The notes under the pieces: model-generated | What the model was told of the DNA's origin: nothing | The model's input: only the letters and a program-made list of their open reading frames with translations | The model's database searches: none | DNA from: Scytonema sp. RU_4_4 | GTDB lineage: Bacteria > Cyanobacteriota > Cyanobacteriia > Cyanobacteriales > Nostocaceae | Assembly: GCA_012031965.1 (NCBI GenBank) | Contig: JAAUSC010000011.1 | Coordinates: 1 to 59,766, forward strand | Length of the DNA: 59,766 nt | Direction: 5' to 3' | Program-made: the position numbers and the translations under genes | Part shown: positions 27,988 through 36,123 of the stretch, one piece after another | Layout of the letters: each line of letters starts with the position of its first letter | Numbering within the stretch: the first letter of the stretch is position 1

Positions 27988-29739
27988 CTAATGCAATAAT
28001 TCCTCTATCTGATGCTGACTCCATAGAGTTCTGTACAGCCCTGGCTGCTGTAAAAGTTCTATCTGCGTACCTGTCTGAACGAGTTTTCCCTTGTCCATGA
28101 CGAAAATGCGGTCAGCCGTCGCCGCCGCAGACAGTTGATGAGTGATGAAAATGACTGTTTTTCGTTGCGTACCACCAGAAATATTTTTCAAGATGGCTGT
28201 CGCTGTTTGATTATCCACGCTGGAAAGAGCATCATCTAAAATTAATATTGGAGCATTGACTAGCATTGCCCTAGCTAAAGCAGTGCGTTGTCGTTGACCA
28301 CCAGAAAGAGTAATGCCGCGTTCCCCAACCATAGTTTCATATTGTTGTGGAAAATTAGTGATTTCTGGGTGAATTTGCGCCATTTTGGCAGCGTATTCTA
28401 CCTCTTGTTGTTCACTGACAGGGTCACCGTAGCGGATGTTATTTTTAATTGTTGTACTGAAGAGAAAGCTATCTTGAGGGACATAGGCGATCGCACTCCT
28501 TAAATCAGCCAAGGCAATTTTGGTAATGTCCACTCCATCCAAAAACAACTGTCCCGGCTCAATATCCAACAATCTTGGGATAGCATTTGCCAAAGTTGAT
28601 TTCCCCGAACCAATAGCGCCTACAATTGCCACAGTCTCCCCAGGAGCTATGGTAAAATTGACATCTTCAAGCGCTGGAGTCATGGAACCAGAGTAAGTGT
28701 AACTGAGATTTCTTGCTCTAAGTTCTCCTCTAACTTGCTCTGGTGGTAAGTGAATCGTATCTCGCTCGTCTTTAATCTTGGGTGTGACAGTTAGAATTGC
28801 CTCAATGCGGTCAACACTGACTTCACCTCGTTGATAAGCGGTGATAGTGAATCCTAATAGAGCTGTGGGAAAGACGAGACGCTCTACATAGAGGAGTAAT
28901 GCTACAAAGTCACCAACAGCAAGGCTTCCATTCACCATCCGCGTGGCTCCTAGCCAGATAATGATAAAAGAACTCACCGTGGCTAGCCCACCAATCAGTG
29001 GAAACAGTGTGTTTCGACTTTTTGCCAGTTTCAGATTAGCCTGTAATAGCTGTCGATTTTGACTCGCAAAGGCTCGACGCTCGTTTTCTTCTTGAGAGTA
29101 GATTTTTATTAAGGCAATACCGCTAACATCCTCTTGAATCAATTCGCTGATATCAGAGAGCCTCTCCTGTACAGCTGACTGTTCTGTGCGTAAGCGCTCA
29201 CTAAACAGATGCACCAACAAAAACATGAAAGGATAAACTGCTAGTGAGGCTAGTGTCAGATCCACACTCAGCGCTAGCATCACTGGTAAAGTGAGAACGT
29301 AGGCGAATAAAGTATTTGCCAAACTCAGAACAGCAAAACCCAATAGCCGGCGGATATTATCCACATCGCTTGTCGCCCGACTAATCAAATCCCCTGCGGT
29401 ATTAGTAGCAAAATAAGAAGGTTCCAGTTTAAGTAAGTGTTCAAAAATCCGTTGTTTCAGGTCAAATTCCACCTGACGCCCCACACCAAATAGCCAAATC
29501 CGGGAAGCCATCCGGATAAGCCACATGGCTGAACTAAATAATATAATCTGTATAACAAGATGTCTAACTTGATTGAAGCTGAATTCTACTGAGAGTCGTT
29601 CAACGCAAGCGCGAATCAACAGAGGGATGTAAACACCCAAACCATTAACCATCAACAAGGCGATAATGCCTAGTGTCGCCTCCCGCCAATGGGGGCGCAG
29701 GTATGCAAGGAGTTTAGACAGCCGTCGTGAGTTTGCCAT
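27988..29739 (-). CDS. ABC transporter, fused permease-ATPase (MsbA/MdlB type exporter half)
   Basis: 583 residues. The N-terminal 310 form a six-helix type I exporter domain (LGIIALLMVNGLGVYIPLL onward). The C-terminal ATPase has Walker A GAIGSGKST, the Q-loop YVPQDSFLF, the signature LSGGQRQR, Walker B ILILDDALSSVD and the switch His in FITHQL. It works as a homodimer or heterodimer that flips lipids or exports drugs or peptides from the cytoplasmic membrane. It has no peptidase or accessory domain, and no partner half-transporter adjoins it, so a homodimer is likely. The start ATG at 29739 is 14 residues before the first helix. Confidence 0.92.
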   Translation of the reverse strand: MANSRRLSKLLAYLRPHWREATLGIIALLMVNGLGVYIPLLIRACVERLSVEFSFNQVRHLVIQIILFSSAMWLIRMASRIWLFGVGRQVEFDLKQRIFEHLLKLEPSYFATNTAGDLISRATSDVDNIRRLLGFAVLSLANTLFAYVLTLPVMLALSVDLTLASLAVYPFMFLLVHLFSERLRTEQSAVQERLSDISELIQEDVSGIALIKIYSQEENERRAFASQNRQLLQANLKLAKSRNTLFPLIGGLATVSSFIIIWLGATRMVNGSLAVGDFVALLLYVERLVFPTALLGFTITAYQRGEVSVDRIEAILTVTPKIKDERDTIHLPPEQVRGELRARNLSYTYSGSMTPALEDVNFTIAPGETVAIVGAIGSGKSTLANAIPRLLDIEPGQLFLDGVDITKIALADLRSAIAYVPQDSFLFSTTIKNNIRYGDPVSEQQEVEYAAKMAQIHPEITNFPQQYETMVGERGITLSGGQRQRTALARAMLVNAPILILDDALSSVDNQTATAILKNISGGTQRKTVIFITHQLSAAATADRIFVMDKGKLVQTGTQIELLQQPGLYRTLWSQHQIEELLH

Positions 29740-29908
29740 TCAAGCAATGAAATAACTTTTCTATATTAGCTAAGTCAGAACAAAACTGTGTTCATGCTAC
29801 AGGCGCAAAAAATTGCAAACTTTGTTGTTCTAGAAAAATAAGGTCAGCCACAACTGTATAACGTGATAACGTGGTGACCTTATAAGCACTAAATTTTTCG
29901 ATGTATAC

Positions 29909-30349
29909 CTAACGACCACGTAGGAAAAAGTATATCTGGTTTAGATAACTTTCCCAGACCCGCGTTGTTACTTCCAGTGTTTCCGCATTCGGTACAAAAT
30001 CTTCTAACCTCAACCCCCTTGTTCTAATAGCTTGTGGAGTTTGCAACAGGTATGGTGTTGTTCTGATGTCAGACATTCTTGAGGCATTGATGATACTATC
30101 GCTGGCTACGGTAGTATCTTGTCCTAATGCGACAAGTGTCTCAGATGTTGATGTTGCTGGTATGGTAGACGACGCTAGCCGCACGTTTTGGATGATTTCC
30201 TGATTAGCTAAGTATGGTTCGCCCACCATTGCAATAGGTGCCCGAACGAGGAAGTAAGCGACAGCTGGTGTACTTGCTAACAACAGAATTGTCAGGGCCC
30301 AGCCGATTAAGTATCCTCCTGGTTTATCCAGTGTTCCTCCGCTTTTCAT
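29909..30349 (-). CDS. Membrane-anchored protein of unknown function
   Basis: 146 residues from the ATG at 30349. That start overlaps the TGA of the upstream gene as ATGA and follows AAAGG, so the pair is translationally coupled. One membrane helix (YLIGWALTILLLASTPAVAYFLV) near residues 12-34 is followed by a periplasmic region rich in Thr, Ser and Ile with no motif I recognise. The ending VWESYLNQIYFFLRGR is amphipathic. The product is conserved-looking but unassigned; it probably works with the membrane protein encoded just upstream. Confidence 0.6.
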   Translation of the reverse strand: MKSGGTLDKPGGYLIGWALTILLLASTPAVAYFLVRAPIAMVGEPYLANQEIIQNVRLASSTIPATSTSETLVALGQDTTVASDSIINASRMSDIRTTPYLLQTPQAIRTRGLRLEDFVPNAETLEVTTRVWESYLNQIYFFLRGR

Positions 30350-30615
30350 CCTTTGTGCGGCAAAATCATCAGTAAGATAGATGCTCCTAAAGGTTTGAGC
30401 GGAAACGACACTACCTTCCACAATGAGGCGACGGCTGGTTCATTAGGATTAATGAACGACAGCAGTACCACAAGCAACATAATGACTAGGATTAATCTCC
30501 CGACAAAAGTTCCTGAGGGATAAAATCTCTGGAACAAGGAGTATATGATAGTGCCAACAAGCAACCACAGTAACACCCGACTTAACAGTACAAACATAGA
30601 TCGATGAACTCTCAA
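30346..30615 (-). CDS. Small membrane protein, coupled to the downstream gene
   Basis: 89 residues with three hydrophobic segments: VLLSRVLLWLLVGTIIYSLF, LILVIMLLVVLLSFI and a C-terminal SFPLKPLGASILLMIL. No family is recognised. Its stop overlaps the next start by 4 bp (ATGA). It lies 247 bp from the divergent galE start, so the two operons may share the promoter region 30616-30861. Confidence 0.6.
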   Translation of the reverse strand: MRVHRSMFVLLSRVLLWLLVGTIIYSLFQRFYPSGTFVGRLILVIMLLVVLLSFINPNEPAVASLWKVVSFPLKPLGASILLMILPHKG

Positions 30616-30861
30616 ATCTTTTTTTGCGGTCGGTCTTAGAGGTTTTGGGCAGTGGGGTTATTGTACCGTCAAATTGTAATCGTACTGTTACCTGACTTCA
30701 AATACCTCACAGCCTCACACCACGATAACCATCGTAGTGATTTTAGAGCAATTTTTTGCAACTGCGTCTACTATCAGTAATTTTCCAGATTAGTAATCTG
30801 CCTTTTGTAAACTAAATTAATTTTAGTAGTCGTCAAATCAATCAAATCAAAAGGAAAAACT

Positions 30862-31860
30862 ATGTCGCCTGGAAAACCCACTATTTTGGTGACAGGGGGC
30901 GCTGGATACATCGGCTCCCATACGGTGCTTGCTCTCAAGCAGGCTGGTTTTGACGTGATCATACTGGATAATCTGGTGTACGGGCACCGCGATTTGGTTG
31001 AAAAAGTTTTACAGGTAGAACTTGTAGTGGGAGACACTGGCGATCGCCCGCTGTTGGATGATTTATTCAACACACGCGATATAGCCGCCGTCATGCATTT
31101 TTCAGCTTATGCGTACGTAGGAGAATCCGTTACCGATCCTGCAAAGTATTACCGCAACAACGTTGTCGGCACTCTGACTCTGTTAGAAGCCATGCTAGCA
31201 GCATCTGTTAAGAAATTTGTATTTTCTTCTACTTGTGCAACATATGGGGTACCCGAAGTTGTGCCAATTCCTGAAAATCATCCCCAGAATCCGATTAACC
31301 CTTATGGTGCAACCAAGCTCATGGTAGAGCGGATTCTCTCTGATTTTCATGTTGCTTATGACTTGAAATCGGTGCGATTCCGTTATTTTAACGCCGCTGG
31401 TGCTGCTCCCAATGGCTTATTGGGAGAAGACCACAACCCAGAAACCCATTTGATTCCCCTTGTGTTGCAGACAGCCTTGGGTAAGCGCGAATCCATCTCG
31501 GTTTTCGGCACTGATTACCCCACGCCCGATGGGACATGCATTCGGGATTATATCCATGTTAGCGACTTAGCAGACGCCCACGTTTTAGGATTGGAATATT
31601 TGTTGAAAGGCGGCGACAGCGAAGTTTTTAATTTAGGAAATGGTAACGGCTTCTCAGTCAAAGAAGTCATTGAAGCTGCAAAGCTTGTTACCGGAAGAGA
31701 TATCAAAGTGAAGAAGTGCGATCGCCGTCCTGGTGATCCACCAGTTCTCATTGGTAGTAGCGACAAAGCCAGAAACATCCTAGGCTGGCATCCACAATAC
31801 CCTTCTGTTAAAGAAATTATCGCTCACGCTTGGCAGTGGCACCAGAATCGCCATCGATAG
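30862..31860 (+). CDS. galE: UDP-glucose 4-epimerase
   Basis: 332 residues, extended short-chain dehydrogenase. The NAD-binding GGAGYIGSH is at the N-terminus, FSSTCATYG supplies the catalytic Ser/Thr, and NPYGATKLMVERIL is the YxxxK active site. FRYFNAAGA and GTDYPTPDGTCIRDYIHV are diagnostic of GalE rather than other epimerases. It interconverts UDP-glucose and UDP-galactose in the cytoplasm and feeds galactose into envelope or exopolysaccharide, consistent with the sugar transferase at 26.2 kb. AAAAGGAAAAACT lies before the ATG. Confidence 0.94.
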   Translation: MSPGKPTILVTGGAGYIGSHTVLALKQAGFDVIILDNLVYGHRDLVEKVLQVELVVGDTGDRPLLDDLFNTRDIAAVMHFSAYAYVGESVTDPAKYYRNNVVGTLTLLEAMLAASVKKFVFSSTCATYGVPEVVPIPENHPQNPINPYGATKLMVERILSDFHVAYDLKSVRFRYFNAAGAAPNGLLGEDHNPETHLIPLVLQTALGKRESISVFGTDYPTPDGTCIRDYIHVSDLADAHVLGLEYLLKGGDSEVFNLGNGNGFSVKEVIEAAKLVTGRDIKVKKCDRRPGDPPVLIGSSDKARNILGWHPQYPSVKEIIAHAWQWHQNRHR

Positions 31861-31934
31861 AGTGGGGAAGATGAGGAATATGAGGAAGTCATTGCTTCCC
31901 CTACCCCTCTGCTCCCCCTGCTCCTCCATCTCTC

Positions 31935-32549
31935 CTACCTCCTCTTCAGGATACGCAGTACCCCGAAAAAGGCACCAATTGCTAAAACACCTGAGAGGGC
32001 GATCGCCCAAAATGGAACTCCCTGAGTTTGTTCTTCGGTTACATTTTGATTGACATTTTGCACATTTTGTGTGGCATTATTGACTGCCGAACCAGCTGCC
32101 ACCGTAACCGCAAACTTTAACTCAAATGGCTGGAAACTCCCTCCATTTTTTGGTTTACCACTCAGCTGTAGCTGATAAGCTCCAGGTCTGGGAAAAGTTA
32201 TTGCGGTACCAGGTACGCCTTGATACCGTTCAGCGGAAACAGGCTGTAAGGGAGGTTCGATGAGTGGTGGTTCACCAGGTGAGTGAGGTTCAGCGTAAAC
32301 CACTAATTGACAATTACACTTTGCTAAGGGGATGATTTTTCCACCTTTACGAGTCAGAGCAAACCAAGTTTTTGCTGATTCTCCAGCGCGGGGATTATCA
32401 TTCGGTTCTATGTGTAAGGTCGCGCCGACATCTGCTGCGGTCACTACCTTATGGGCAATGGCTGGGTAAGCTGTGGTTATAAATAAAACTAATACAGTTA
32501 GTAACAATACTTGCTTCTTTTGACTGCTCCACAGATGAAAGAACTTCAT
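31935..32549 (-). CDS. Exported, C-terminally membrane-anchored protein (CopC/YtkA-like beta domain)
   Basis: 204 residues from the ATG at 32549, which has AAGGAG 5 bases upstream. A signal peptide (VLLLTVLVLFITTAYPAIAH) is followed by an Ig-like beta domain with CNCQLVVYAEPHSPG and AITFPRPGAYQLQLSG, then a Gln/Asn/Val-rich linker and a C-terminal helix (FWAIALSGVLAIGAFFGVL) with a basic RILKRR tail. It is therefore a periplasmic domain on a single anchor. The fold and the His/Cys near the start resemble metal-related periplasmic proteins, but I cannot assign a ligand. It is the last gene of a minus-strand group with the TauE/SafE-like protein. Confidence 0.65.
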   Translation of the reverse strand: MKFFHLWSSQKKQVLLLTVLVLFITTAYPAIAHKVVTAADVGATLHIEPNDNPRAGESAKTWFALTRKGGKIIPLAKCNCQLVVYAEPHSPGEPPLIEPPLQPVSAERYQGVPGTAITFPRPGAYQLQLSGKPKNGGSFQPFELKFAVTVAAGSAVNNATQNVQNVNQNVTEEQTQGVPFWAIALSGVLAIGAFFGVLRILKRR

Positions 32550-32569
32550 CCCGCTCCTTGCTTGCCTAC

Positions 32570-32886
32570 CGTGTACGCGCATCTCGCTCAAAACCTCACC
32601 CTCGCTTTTAGCTACGCTAAAATCTTTCCCTCTCCTTAGTAAGGAGAGCCAGTGCGTTGCGGAGCCAGTACTGCAGGAGGGTTTCCCTCCGTAGGTATCT
32701 GGCGTTGGGGTTCCCCCCGTTGTAGCACCTGGCGTGAGGGATGCCCGACAGGGTAGGGTGAGGTTCAGTAAGTCCTGCGGACAGGCTGCGCCAACGCGTA
32801 GCCTCTCGTAGAGAAGGAGTTTAGCGTAATTCGATGACTTGTGTGTACACCGTAGCCTTGCTTGCGGGGAAGGGTCAAATCTTTTC
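32570..32886. repeat. Dispersed intergenic repeat (GC-rich, palindromic)
   Basis: About 300 bp of GC-rich sequence unlike its flanks, with inverted motifs such as CTGCAGGAGGGTTTCCCTCC, TCCTGCGGACAGGC and GCCAACGCGTAGCCTCTCGT. These phrases are typical of multi-copy intergenic repeats in filamentous cyanobacteria. Open frames across it (for example from 32978) are artefacts of low stop-codon content. It separates two genes of one probable operon. Confidence 0.6.
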
Positions 32887-34110
32887 CTAGGACTTTTTTG
32901 AGGGAACATAAAATTGCTGTAAAGATAACATTGACCAGAAAAAGCGCCAACGCACCAGCAACACCAACAGTGTGACAATTCCCAGAAGCACGGCTGCTAA
33001 TTGATTCCCCCAGCTAGATTGAGAAGAACCTAAGTAGTGAGAGCCAATTATGACAGCATGGATTACGCTTAATAGTAAAGCTGGCACGCTCAATAAATGA
33101 ATTGCTCGCCAGCGTTTGCCTAAAGACTTCTGTAGACGGTCAAAACTGGTCAGAGCTGCGGGAGTCATCAGCGCCAGTGCTACTGCACCCAAAGCCATGC
33201 TCAACTGATGCTCTGGTAGCAAGAACAAGAAAGCTGCAAAATTCCATCGCAGTAAATGTTCCATCATGTGGACAGTGTGAGCCAAAGACAGCACAAAAGC
33301 ACCTACTCCCAAAGCACGACGGTAACGCAAAGGTGCTCCCCACAAGTTGCTGATGGGACGAGCAACAAGCGCCAGAATTAAACAGACTAACGCCCCCGTT
33401 CCGGTGTAATCTACCATTGTGTCGCCAGTCCGCAAAAGCGTTAGCACACCAATCGTTATAGTAACCCAGCCACCCAAGCGAAACAATTGACTGCGCCTGT
33501 CTTTACTGACCAACGATGTAGACACACCCACACCTAACATTGTAGGCAGAGTTCCTAAACCAAAAGCCAGCATTGTTGCTGCACCCATCCACAAATTTCC
33601 AGTTTCAGCAGCTTTAATTTGGGCAGCATATAGGAAACCACAAGGCATTAAACCCCAAGTCATACCCAAAAGCGCTGGTGTCCACCATTTGGTTTGTAGA
33701 GAAAGCTTAACCATTCCCTGACTGAGGTAGTTGTGTAGACGACCTTGCACAAGAGGGTGCAGCAATGGAATTCGAGGTAGAAAGTTAGGTTTTATTTGCC
33801 CAATACCAAACCAAATCAGTAGAATGCCAGTAATAATCGCCATCCATTGGCGTAATTGGCTACCAATTCCTGCCATTTGTCCACTGGCAAGCAATACCGA
33901 ACCAAGCGCCCCAATCCCCGCACCAACGAGAACATAGCTCAACATCCGTCCTAAGTTCAGTAGTGCGTGAAACTGCAATTGCTGTCGCCAATGGGAAGTT
34001 TCCTGCTTATGAGACAGCGAAAACGCGACTGCTAAGGGACCACACATCCCAACGCAATGTCCAAAACTTCCCAAGAATCCCACAGTTATGATGAGTAATA
34101 AATTTACCAT
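32887..34110 (-). CDS. TauE/SafE-type membrane protein with a ferric-reductase-like C-terminal half
   Basis: 407 residues and about 11-12 membrane segments. The first half starts FLGSFGHCVGMCGPLAVAF (the conserved GHCxGMCGP motif) and has LGMTWGLMPCGFLYAA, both hallmarks of the SafE_2/DsbD-like transporter group found with copper and cytochrome oxidase assembly. From about residue 270 a second module begins with LAHTVHMMEHLLRW and later RAIHLLSVPALLLSVIHA, paired His on helices as in heme-binding ferric reductase-like proteins. The fusion suggests redox-linked metal handling at the cytoplasmic membrane. The substrate is not known. Confidence 0.78.
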   Translation of the reverse strand: MVNLLLIITVGFLGSFGHCVGMCGPLAVAFSLSHKQETSHWRQQLQFHALLNLGRMLSYVLVGAGIGALGSVLLASGQMAGIGSQLRQWMAIITGILLIWFGIGQIKPNFLPRIPLLHPLVQGRLHNYLSQGMVKLSLQTKWWTPALLGMTWGLMPCGFLYAAQIKAAETGNLWMGAATMLAFGLGTLPTMLGVGVSTSLVSKDRRSQLFRLGGWVTITIGVLTLLRTGDTMVDYTGTGALVCLILALVARPISNLWGAPLRYRRALGVGAFVLSLAHTVHMMEHLLRWNFAAFLFLLPEHQLSMALGAVALALMTPAALTSFDRLQKSLGKRWRAIHLLSVPALLLSVIHAVIIGSHYLGSSQSSWGNQLAAVLLGIVTLLVLLVRWRFFWSMLSLQQFYVPSKKS

Positions 34111-34213
34111 CTGTCATTAATATAGTTATAAGAAGTTAAAAATGAAATTAAAGAAGACATATGAAAAATGCTATATTTCTTATTTGACTGATGCTTTTTT
34201 TACTTGATTATTT

Positions 34214-34681
34214 CTAATATTTGTGCATAGCTTTTGCCAGAATTTCTATAATTTCGGTATCTTGAATTAATTTTCCGTTAGAAACAAAACCTTCATGAGT
34301 GTTCGTATTTAAACTAACAGTAATACGGTTTTTACCAGGCAGCAAATTTTCTAAATAGTACCAGTTACCATACAACCTGGTGATTTTTTGTCCATTCACA
34401 GAAAGATGAGCATGACCTTCTCCAGGTTTCGCTGTTGTATTAACGCTTTCTGGTGCAAAGCGAAAGTTAGTAACTTTTACCTCCAAATTCCATCCTTTCT
34501 TGGTATCTTGATGCACAACTAAGTCAACTGAGGGTACAGGTTGACCAGGAGAAATTTCCATTGTCTTGTGATGATTTGTACCATCACCATTTCGAGTATC
34601 ACCTCTGGCAATTGTCAAACTGTTCCCGAGTACTGTTAGGCAAATTAATGCAGTAGATGCGAAGAAAAATTTTTGGAGCAT
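34214..34681 (-). CDS. Exported His-containing protein of unknown function
   Basis: 155 residues from the ATG at 34681, chosen because it begins the signal peptide MLQKFFFASTALICLTVLG. The mature part has THNHHK-like His residues (GTNHHKTMEI), then a compact beta domain (VKVTNFRFAPESVNT, EGHAHLSVNGQKITRLYGNW, ENLLPGKNRITVSLNTNTHE). HAHLSVNGQ with later NTHEG is the pattern of small periplasmic metal-associated proteins with a cupredoxin-like core. It is 103 bp upstream of the TauE/SafE-like gene, so the three minus-strand genes likely share a task in periplasmic metal handling. This is inference. Confidence 0.6.
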   Translation of the reverse strand: MLQKFFFASTALICLTVLGNSLTIARGDTRNGDGTNHHKTMEISPGQPVPSVDLVVHQDTKKGWNLEVKVTNFRFAPESVNTTAKPGEGHAHLSVNGQKITRLYGNWYYLENLLPGKNRITVSLNTNTHEGFVSNGKLIQDTEIIEILAKAMHKY

Positions 34682-34827
34682 GGCTAAAAATTTAAAAGTT
34701 TCATGAGGAACTTTAAATGAAGTGAGTTCTTTTGTCAAAAGACACAATGTCAAACCTAGTGTTTGCGTTATCCTATGTCAGGAATGGAGGAAAAGGGAAG
34801 GCAAAGGGATAAAAAGGAAAAATTCTG

Positions 34828-35994
34828 ATGAGATATACGACAAAACGCTTTTGGCTGTTGCTTTTGCTACTAATGACAGTAGTTGCCATAGTAGCTACTA
34901 GCGTGTTTATTAAACAGCATAAAGAGTCAGTTATTTACAGTATTAGAGTTGAGAAAATTCTCACTGCAAATAAAGATACAAAGACACCAAAAGGAGAAGA
35001 TGCACAGATATTGAAACACAAAGATACGGAGACAGATAATTTTTCTGCGTCTTTGCATCCCCCTATTCCTGCTTCTTTACAAGTTTCTGCTGATCAGCTG
35101 TTTGCCCACGTTCAAAGGTTGAATTTTACACGACATACACCAGCCGAGCGATCGCGCACTCGCGCTTACATCATAACTGAGCTAAAAAAAATGGGCTGGA
35201 AACCTAAGCTAGAGAGATTCCAAGATGGTATCAACATCTTTGCAGAAAGACCGGGAACTGATAAAGATACAGGAGCAATTTTGGTGGGAGCTCACTATGA
35301 TACTATCTATAACTCTCCTGGTGCTGATGACAACGCCAGTGGTGTTGCAGTGACTCTGGAACTTGCCCGAATTCTTGGTTCGTTTCCCACGCCCAGAACG
35401 TTGCAACTCGCCTTTTTTGATCAAGAGGAAGCAGGACTGTTAGGGAGTAAAGCTTTTGTGACAAACAAGAAACATCTGGAAAACTTGCAAGGTGTCATTG
35501 TCATGGATATGGTGGGTTATGCTTGTCACACTCCACTTTGTCAGAAATACCCAACAGGTTTACCAGTGACTCCACCCAGTGATAAGGGTGACTTTTTGGC
35601 GGTGATAGGTGATACAGAACACTTACCACTGCTTCATGCTTTTCAAAATTCACAGATGCTTCCTGCAGTTTCTCTAAATAAGGGAGATCAGGAAGAACGG
35701 CACAAAAATGACAAAAATAAAAAAGTAGGCGGATTAATACCACCCGTGCTAACCCTACCAATACCCCTTAAAGGCTTGCTGACACCCGATACTCTACGCA
35801 GCGACCACGCTCCATTCTGGTATCAAGGAATCGGAGCAGTCTTGGTGACTGACACCGCGAATCTACGTACTCCCCATTATCATCAACCCAGCGATATTCC
35901 AGCAACTATCGACCGCGAGTTTTTCACAGGAACTGCACAGGTTGTCGTTAATGCAACTAGTAAATTGTTGGAAAATGGCGTTTCGCCCAACTAG
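34828..35994 (+). CDS. M28 family zinc aminopeptidase, membrane-anchored
   Basis: 388 residues. An N-terminal signal anchor (FWLLLLLLMTVVAIVATSVF) is followed by a linker (residues about 46-78) made of repeat-like sequence, then the M28 domain. The zinc ligands are seen in GAHYDT and SPGADDNASG, the catalytic Glu pair in FFDQEEAGLLGS, and later ligands in VIVMDMVGY and TPHYHQPSD. It is a periplasmic di-zinc aminopeptidase. Between the domains a second odd stretch (DKNKKVGGLIPPVLTLP) may also be repeat-derived. Monocistronic, divergent from the exported His protein. Confidence 0.87.
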   Translation: MRYTTKRFWLLLLLLMTVVAIVATSVFIKQHKESVIYSIRVEKILTANKDTKTPKGEDAQILKHKDTETDNFSASLHPPIPASLQVSADQLFAHVQRLNFTRHTPAERSRTRAYIITELKKMGWKPKLERFQDGINIFAERPGTDKDTGAILVGAHYDTIYNSPGADDNASGVAVTLELARILGSFPTPRTLQLAFFDQEEAGLLGSKAFVTNKKHLENLQGVIVMDMVGYACHTPLCQKYPTGLPVTPPSDKGDFLAVIGDTEHLPLLHAFQNSQMLPAVSLNKGDQEERHKNDKNKKVGGLIPPVLTLPIPLKGLLTPDTLRSDHAPFWYQGIGAVLVTDTANLRTPHYHQPSDIPATIDREFFTGTAQVVVNATSKLLENGVSPN

Positions 35995-35998
35995 CATA

Positions 35999-36105
35999 TA
36001 GCGGTTCTCATTTGGATAAAATACATTTTCATCTGCGTCGAGGGTGCGTCGAGGGTGCGGTTCCTTAACTCTTTGATGTATCGCACTCAACTGAGAATCG
36101 CTATA
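35999..36105. repeat. Inverted repeat with internal short duplication
   Basis: ATAGCGGTTCTCA (from about 35999) and TGAGAATCGCTAT (to about 36105) are 13-bp inverted arms with one mismatch. Between them GCGTCGAGGGT is duplicated back to back. It lies between the converging M28 gene and the gene ending at 36124 and may terminate both, though it lacks a T run. Confidence 0.55.
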
Positions 36106-36123
36106 GCTTTGGATGTTCGCACC

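Noticed and set aside
32765-32978. Open frames between the TauE/SafE-like and CopC/YtkA-like genes
   Set aside because: They lie in dispersed GC-rich repeat DNA that has few stop codons.
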